Assembly (NCBI RefSeq): GCF_003231275.1
Contig: NZ_QKVL01000032.1
Coordinates: forward strand, 1-64,000
Reading direction: 5' to 3'
Source of the DNA: Pseudomonas huaxiensis
Lineage (GTDB): Bacteria; Pseudomonadota; Gammaproteobacteria; Pseudomonadales; Pseudomonadaceae
Length of the DNA stretch: 64,000 bases
This document shows positions 59,073-64,000 of the stretch, in pieces. Both the position numbers and the translations under genes were made by a program. The notes below the pieces were generated by a model. It did no database searches. It was not told the origin of the DNA and saw only the letters and a list, made by a program, of their open reading frames with translations. The number at the start of each line of letters is the position of its first letter. The first letter of the stretch is position 1.

Positions 59073-62000
59073 AGCAGGTATCGAAATGGATCGCGATCAG
59101 CCTGTTCGCGCTGCTGGTCTTGCTGCTTCTGGCGCTGGCGCTGGTACTCGGCACCCAGGCCGGCAGCCGTTGGGCGCTGGGGCTGGTGCCCGGGCTTGAG
59201 GTGGACGGTTTTCAGGGCACCCTCGCCGGGCAGTGGCAGGCGGAAAAACTGGTCTGGCAGTCGGGTGGCGACCGGGTCGAACTGGTCGCGCCGCTGCTGG
59301 AGTGGACACCGGGTTGCCTGCTGCGGCGCACCCTGTGCGTGGACAAACTGCATGCGGCGCAGGTCGAACTGACCTTTGCGCCCACCGAAACGGACCCTGA
59401 CAGCGGGCCGTTGAAACTCCCCGAACTCGACCTGCCGCTGGCCATCGAATTGGGCGAAGTGCAGGTCGGCACCCTGCGTCTGGACGGTGCCGAACAGTTG
59501 AGCGGCCTGACCCTGGCGGCGCACTGGACCCGTGAAGGGCTGAAGATCGATAGCCTCGACCTCAAGCGTGAAGACCTGCACCTGACCCTTCAGGGCCTGC
59601 TGCAACCCGGCGGCGACTGGCCGTTGCAGGCCGAAGGACAATTGCAATTGCCGGCCGTGGACGGCCAGGCCTGGAACCTGGCGTTGCAGGTCAAGGGCGA
59701 ACTGCAGAAGAGCCTGAACCTGCAAGCCGACAGCAGCGGTTACCTGCAAGGTCGCCTCAGCGGCCAGTTGCAGCCGCTGGCCGAGAACCTGCCGGCGCAA
59801 GTGCGCCTGAGCGCCACTGGCTTCAAGGCGGTGGGCAGCCTGCCGGACACCCTGCGTTTCGAGCAGTTGGAACTCACCGCCCACGGCGACCTCAAGGCCG
59901 GCTATCAACTGATCGGCGCCGGCAACCTGGCGGCGGAGCAGGGGCCGATCAACCTGGCCCTGCGCGGTCGGGTCGATGCCAAGGGCGCCGAAGTGGCGGC
60001 CCTCGACCTGACTGCCACCCCGGCGCAACGCCTGGGCCTGACCGCCAGCGCCAACTGGGAGCAGGCCCTGACGGCCAGCGCGAATCTCGACTGGCAGGAT
60101 TTTCCCTGGCTGCGCCTCTATCCGCTGGAGCAGCCCCCACAAGTGCAGTTGCACCGGCTCAAGGCCCAGGTGCAGTACCGCGATGGCAACTATGAAGGTG
60201 ATTTCAACGGCGACCTCGACGGCCCGGCTGGCGCTTTCAAGGTCAGCAGTCCGTTCCAGGGCGACCTTGGCAAGATCAGTCTGCCGCAGCTGGCGCTGGA
60301 AGCGGGGCAGGGCAAGGCGACCGGCAGTGTCAGCGTCGCTTTCGCCGATGGCGTGGCATGGGATGCGGCGCTGGATCTCTCGGACCTGAACCCCGCGTTT
60401 TGGCTGGCGGAGATGCCCGGCACCCTGGCCGGACCGCTGCGCAGCAAAGGCGAGTTGAAGAACGAAAAACTTACCCTCAATGCCGACCTCGACCTCAAGG
60501 GCCGACTGCGTGGCCAACCGACGGTGTTGCAGCTCAAGGCCGAAGGCGCGGGCGAGCAGTGGACCTTGGGAACCCTGCAATTACGCCTGGGTGACAACCA
60601 GGTCATCGGCAGTGGCAGCCTGCAACAGCGCCTCGCCGGACAGATCGACCTCAACCTGCCGCGCCTCGGCCAGCTCTGGCCGCAATTGCAGGGGCAGATC
60701 AAGGGCCGCGTCGATGTGGCGGGCACCCTCAAGGCGCCGCAAGGGCAGTTGAAGCTGCAAGGGCAGCAACTGGCCCAGGCGGAAAACCGTCTGCAGACCC
60801 TCAACCTCGACGCTCGCCTCGACAGCAACCAGAAAGCCCTGATCGACCTCAGCGCCAGCGGCATTCGCGCCGGCGAGACGGCGCTCGGCACGCTGACCGC
60901 CAAGGGCCAGGGCGACATTCGCCAACAGCAGTTGCAACTGGCTCTGGACGGGCCGCAGCTCAAGCTTGACCTGGGCCTGGATGGCCAACTGGACAAGGGC
61001 AACTGGCGCGGTCGCCTGGCCTCTGGCGAGATTCGTGCGGGTGGTCAGGACTGGCGCCTGCAAGCGCCGGCGAAACTGCAGCGGCTGGCCAACGGGCAGA
61101 TCGATTTCGGCACCCATTGCTGGCGTTCCGGGCAGGCCAGCCTGTGTGGCGACGAACAGCGCCTGGCGCCGGAGCCGCGGATTCGCTACCACCTCAAGCA
61201 GTTCCCGCTGGACAGTCTGGCGCAATGGCTGCCCAAGGACTTCGCCTGGCAGGGCCAGCTCAACGCCGATATCAATCTCGACCTGCCGGCCAGCGGGCCG
61301 AAAGGTACGGTGCAGGTGGATGCCAGTGGCGGCACCCTGCGTATCCGCGAGAAGGGACAGTGGGTTGATTTCCCGTACCAGAGCCTGCGCCTGGACAGCA
61401 CGTTGGGCCCGCGTCGGGTCGATACCCGCCTGGATTTTCGCGGTGGACGCCTGGGTGAGTTGAGCCTGTCGGCGCGTATCGATCCGCTGGCGCGCAACAA
61501 GCCGCTGAGCGGCGAGTTCCGTTTGAGCGGTCTGGATCTGGCGGTGGCGCGGCCGTTCGTGCCGATGGTCGAGCGACTGGCCGGGCAACTGAATGGCAGC
61601 GGGCAGATTTCCGGCACGCTGCTGGCGCCGCTGGTCAACGGTAACCTCGTGTTGTCGGGGGGCGAGGTCGGCGGGGCGGAATTGCCGATCAGCCTGCGTG
61701 AGCTGACGGTGCGGGCGCTGATCGCGGGCGAGCAGGTTCAGCTCACGGGCGACTGGCGCAGTGGCGAAGCCGGGCAAGGCCGGCTGAGTGGCGAGATCGG
61801 CTGGGGCCGGGCCCTGGCGGTGGACCTTGCGCTGCAGGGGCAGCGTCTGCCGGTCAACGTCGAACCTTACGCGGCCCTCGAAGTGGCGCCTGACCTGAAG
61901 ATCAGCCTGCAGGGCGAGCGTCTGGCGATAAGCGGCAAGGTGCTGGTACCCAAGGGCAAGATCACGGTGCGCGACCTGCCGCCGTCCACCGTCAAGGTTT

Positions 62001-62743
62001 CCGAGGACACGGTGATCGTTGGTCATCAGACCGAAGAAGGCAAAGCGCCGATGGCCGTGGCGATGGACATCGATGTTCAGGTGGGCCAGGAAAAACTCTC
62101 GTTCAGCGGTTTCGGCCTGACCGCCAACCTGCTCGGTCATGTGCATATCGGCGACAACCTCGATACCCGTGGCGAACTGAGCCTGTCCGATGGCCGCTAC
62201 CGCGCCTATGGCCAGCGCCTGACGATCCGCCGCGCGCGCCTGCTGTTCGCCGGGCCGATCGACCAGCCGTATCTGGATATCGAAGCGATCCGCAAGACCG
62301 ATGACGTGATTGCCGGGATCCGCCTCAGCGGCAGCGCCGAACAACCAACCACCCAAGTGTTCTCCGAGCCGGCCATGAGCCAGGAACAGGCCTTGTCGTA
62401 TCTGGTGTTGGGGCGTCCGCTGAGTACCACCGGCGAAGACAACAACATGCTGGCGCAAGCGGCATTGGGCCTGGGGCTGGCGGGGAGTGCGGGGATCACC
62501 GGCAGTCTGGCGTCGAGCCTGGGCATCGACGACTTCCAGCTCGACACCGAAGGCAGCGGCAACACCACCAGCGTGGTGGCCAGCGGCAACCTCACCGAGA
62601 AACTGAGCCTGCGCTACGGCGTGGGGGTGTTCGAGCCGGCCAACACCATCGCCTTGCGCTACATGCTCAGCAAGCGCCTGTACCTGGAAGCGGCCAGCGG
62701 CGTGGCCAGCTCCCTGGATTTATTCTACAAGCGGGACTTCTGA
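59069..62743 (+). CDS. tamB: Translocation and assembly module subunit TamB
   Basis: A 1224-residue inner-membrane-anchored protein: a single N-terminal helix (WIAISLFALLVLLLLALALVLG), a very long beta-helix-like periplasmic body of repeated beta-strands, and a C-terminal DUF490 domain (ETEGSGNTTSVVASGNLTEKLSLRYGVGVFEPANTIALRYMLSKRLYLEAASG). The C-terminus (SLDLFYKRDF) contacts TamA. TamB spans the periplasm and is also implicated in lipid transport. It overlaps tamA by four bases; a DUF2589 gene converges 9 bp after its stop. Confidence 0.94.
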   Translation: MKQVSKWIAISLFALLVLLLLALALVLGTQAGSRWALGLVPGLEVDGFQGTLAGQWQAEKLVWQSGGDRVELVAPLLEWTPGCLLRRTLCVDKLHAAQVELTFAPTETDPDSGPLKLPELDLPLAIELGEVQVGTLRLDGAEQLSGLTLAAHWTREGLKIDSLDLKREDLHLTLQGLLQPGGDWPLQAEGQLQLPAVDGQAWNLALQVKGELQKSLNLQADSSGYLQGRLSGQLQPLAENLPAQVRLSATGFKAVGSLPDTLRFEQLELTAHGDLKAGYQLIGAGNLAAEQGPINLALRGRVDAKGAEVAALDLTATPAQRLGLTASANWEQALTASANLDWQDFPWLRLYPLEQPPQVQLHRLKAQVQYRDGNYEGDFNGDLDGPAGAFKVSSPFQGDLGKISLPQLALEAGQGKATGSVSVAFADGVAWDAALDLSDLNPAFWLAEMPGTLAGPLRSKGELKNEKLTLNADLDLKGRLRGQPTVLQLKAEGAGEQWTLGTLQLRLGDNQVIGSGSLQQRLAGQIDLNLPRLGQLWPQLQGQIKGRVDVAGTLKAPQGQLKLQGQQLAQAENRLQTLNLDARLDSNQKALIDLSASGIRAGETALGTLTAKGQGDIRQQQLQLALDGPQLKLDLGLDGQLDKGNWRGRLASGEIRAGGQDWRLQAPAKLQRLANGQIDFGTHCWRSGQASLCGDEQRLAPEPRIRYHLKQFPLDSLAQWLPKDFAWQGQLNADINLDLPASGPKGTVQVDASGGTLRIREKGQWVDFPYQSLRLDSTLGPRRVDTRLDFRGGRLGELSLSARIDPLARNKPLSGEFRLSGLDLAVARPFVPMVERLAGQLNGSGQISGTLLAPLVNGNLVLSGGEVGGAELPISLRELTVRALIAGEQVQLTGDWRSGEAGQGRLSGEIGWGRALAVDLALQGQRLPVNVEPYAALEVAPDLKISLQGERLAISGKVLVPKGKITVRDLPPSTVKVSEDTVIVGHQTEEGKAPMAVAMDIDVQVGQEKLSFSGFGLTANLLGHVHIGDNLDTRGELSLSDGRYRAYGQRLTIRRARLLFAGPIDQPYLDIEAIRKTDDVIAGIRLSGSAEQPTTQVFSEPAMSQEQALSYLVLGRPLSTTGEDNNMLAQAALGLGLAGSAGITGSLASSLGIDDFQLDTEGSGNTTSVVASGNLTEKLSLRYGVGVFEPANTIALRYMLSKRLYLEAASGVASSLDLFYKRDF

Positions 62744-62752
62744 GGCTGCGGG

Positions 62753-63316
62753 TCAACGCACAGTGGCGGCGTCGATGAACTCGTTGCTGGACGGCGGAAT
62801 ATCGTCGGGCGGCGAGGCCCGGCGCGAGGGCGAGATGAGGTGGGTGTACTCCTCGATCAGCCGGTTCAACGCCTCCGGCGGCTCGCAGGCGTGGAACTGC
62901 ATGCGGATCTGCACTTCGTCGGGATCGCGGGCCTCGCCCTGGCGTTTGGTCTGTTGACCGACCTTGACGAAAAAGCGCTGGTGGCGGGCTTCCGCGCACT
63001 TGCCCGGTGCCGGCCGGGTGTTCTGGATCTTCACTGACAGGTCGACCTGCATCCGCTCCAGCGCCAGGCCGCGGGGCGCGACCAGGGCGATCAACGGGAT
63101 CTTCAGGCTGTGCTGGTCGTCCACCGCCACTTCCACCATCTTCGCTTTCATCGGTGTGCCCAGGGCTTCGGGGTCGTAGTCGAAAAACTGGTCGAACAGC
63201 CTGATGTATTGCTGGGCGATCAGGCTGGTGGTGGCGGACGCGGCTTCTTGCAGGCCGCGCGTAATGTCGCACAGGTCACTCGACGCGATCGGTTCCTTGG
63301 GGGGCGTTTGATCCAC
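62753..63316 (-). CDS. DUF2589-like protein, divergent paralogue
   Basis: A protein of about 187 residues, a truncated or divergent relative of the DUF2589 protein encoded just upstream. Shared positions include KIPLIALVAPRGLALERMQVDLSVKI (versus QIPLLAAVAHPNIVVEEGTIDFELTI) and PPEALNRLIEEYTHLI near the end. GTG 63316 fits GAGGA at 9-nt spacing, while ATG 63325 directly abuts that site. The polar, proline-rich C-terminus and lack of signal peptide indicate a cytosolic protein. The function of the family is unknown. Confidence 0.68.
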   Translation of the reverse strand: MDQTPPKEPIASSDLCDITRGLQEAASATTSLIAQQYIRLFDQFFDYDPEALGTPMKAKMVEVAVDDQHSLKIPLIALVAPRGLALERMQVDLSVKIQNTRPAPGKCAEARHQRFFVKVGQQTKRQGEARDPDEVQIRMQFHACEPPEALNRLIEEYTHLISPSRRASPPDDIPPSSNEFIDAATVR

Positions 63317-63326
63317 GGGCAGCATT

Positions 63327-63369
63327 CCTCATCGGGGTGACAGGATGCCCCGCCGATGAGGGCGGGGCA
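63327..63369 (-). promoter_or_regulatory. Two mutually exclusive hairpins before the DUF2589-like gene
   Basis: CCTCATCGG (63327-63335) can pair with CCGATGAGG (63353-63361), hiding the GAGGA ribosome site. Alternatively TGCCCCGCC (63346-63354) pairs with GGCGGGGCA (63361-63369). The two 9-bp stems overlap, so only one forms. The second could be the terminator of the upstream DUF2589 gene. Confidence 0.4.
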
Positions 63370-63389
63370 GGGTGGCTGGGGCGGGGTGT

Positions 63390-63992
63390 TCAGGCCGTCT
63401 GCTGGTCCGGTGCTGGCAGTTTGTTGTCGTCAGGCAGCGCCTCGGGGCTGCGGGCTTCGGTGTTGGGCAGAGTGATGGGTTTGGTGGCGGCGTCGGTGAG
63501 GAAGTCGATGACCCGCATCAGTGCCTCCGGCGGGTCCTGGCGACGGACTTTGGTACTGACGGCGTAGCGGGCGCGGGTGTCGGTCTTGCGGGTCTGCGTG
63601 GACTTGTGGCTGACCTGGCCGCGCACGTCCATCTTGAACGGTCCCCAGCCGAGCGTTGCTCCGAATTCCGCCGAACCTGCGGTTTCACTGGAGCTTTCCG
63701 CCTGCTGGCTGATGGTCAGCTCGAAGTCGATGGTGCCCTCTTCGACCACGATGTTCGGGTGGGCAACTGCGGCCAGCAGCGGGATCTGCATCTTGCGCGA
63801 CACGGTGCCCTTGTAGATGCCTTGTTCATCGGTGATGGCTTCGTCGTAGTCGAACTGGATGGCGACGGCCTTGCCGTCCTTGATGCAGACTCCCATGAGG
63901 AAGTCCGCGTAGGATTTGCTGGCGGTGACCTGGGCCTGGATCATGGCTTGCAGCGGGCCGGAGATCATGCGGTCCAGGGGAAGTGCGTTCAT
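63390..63992 (-). CDS. DUF2589 domain protein
   Basis: A 200-residue cytosolic protein with the DUF2589 layout: start DRMISGPLQAMIQAQVTASKSYADFL, then IQFDYDEA, MQIPLLAAVAHPNIVVEEGTIDFELTISQQ, an Ala/Gly/Ser-rich middle and a polar Thr/Lys-rich C-terminal portion. Members bear no known catalytic motif. ATG 63992 leaves only 8 bases to the window edge, so its ribosome site is not visible. It precedes the second, diverged copy on the same strand by 64 bp. Confidence 0.75.
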   Translation of the reverse strand: MNALPLDRMISGPLQAMIQAQVTASKSYADFLMGVCIKDGKAVAIQFDYDEAITDEQGIYKGTVSRKMQIPLLAAVAHPNIVVEEGTIDFELTISQQAESSSETAGSAEFGATLGWGPFKMDVRGQVSHKSTQTRKTDTRARYAVSTKVRRQDPPEALMRVIDFLTDAATKPITLPNTEARSPEALPDDNKLPAPDQQTA

Positions 63993-64000
63993 TACAGAGC

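Overview
The window reads as a high-GC chromosomal segment from a Pseudomonas of the fluorescens/putida type. Evidence: a LexA2-ImuA-ImuB-DnaE2 mutasome cassette, a BqsPQRS-like locus, a FecI/FecR/IutA-like receptor set, Pseudomonas-style REP palindromes in many intergenic gaps, and a locus that looks like crcY between mvaB and an MgtC-family gene. About 60 protein genes are supported. No tRNA, rRNA, phage, transposase or CRISPR array is visible, so this is mostly core or soft-core genome.

Layout. 0-9 kb: queD; a patatin-like phospholipase; a four-gene PepSY-PepSY-response regulator-kinase operon (bqsPQRS-like); a chemoreceptor; a Na+/H+ antiporter-family permease; a FecR with no sigma-factor partner. 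9-16 kb: a fatty-acid-type acyl-CoA dehydrogenase and acyl-CoA synthetase, divergent from a PAS kinase plus FixJ-type regulator; DUF883 protein. 16-20.6 kb: an ECF sigma factor, FecR and a TonB receptor of the aerobactin (IutA/ChtA) family with a signalling domain, preceded by a Fur-box-like site. 20.6-29 kb: PQQ-type sugar dehydrogenase, AFG1/ZapE ATPase, YqaA-like membrane protein, ABM-domain protein, chloroperoxidase-type esterase, LysR, KefB/C-type antiporter. 28.8-32 kb: copper module (copA, copB, DUF411) behind a cop-box-like site. 32-38.5 kb: SDR enzyme, hybrid kinase, MocR-type regulator, ccoG, a DUF3203-like small protein.

38.5-41 kb holds the most notable non-coding element. An A/T-rich gap between mgtC and mvaB encodes, on the minus strand, a CrcY-like regulatory RNA of about 360 nt. 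It has a canonical sigma-54 promoter, at least six A-rich Hfq/Crc-type motifs and CbrB-like upstream dyads. CrcZ/Y RNAs sequester Hfq (with Crc) and so relieve carbon catabolite repression. The window also contains a candidate target: a perfect A-rich motif beside the ribosome binding site of the CoA-transferase subunit B gene.

41-47.5 kb: HAD phosphatase, then lexA2-imuA-imuB-dnaE2 with overlapping or near-overlapping genes and an exact LexA2-type box. 48-53 kb: a LysR divergent from CoA-transferase dhcAB-like genes, and a second LysR divergent from an acyl-CoA dehydrogenase. 53-64 kb: TerC, a PstS-like/OmpA fusion, exonuclease III, a GNAT enzyme, tamA-tamB, and two DUF2589 paralogues at the right edge.

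Starts were adjusted from the longest open frames wherever a Shine-Dalgarno sequence or family length pointed downstream. All functional statements rest on reading motifs by eye, without database searches.
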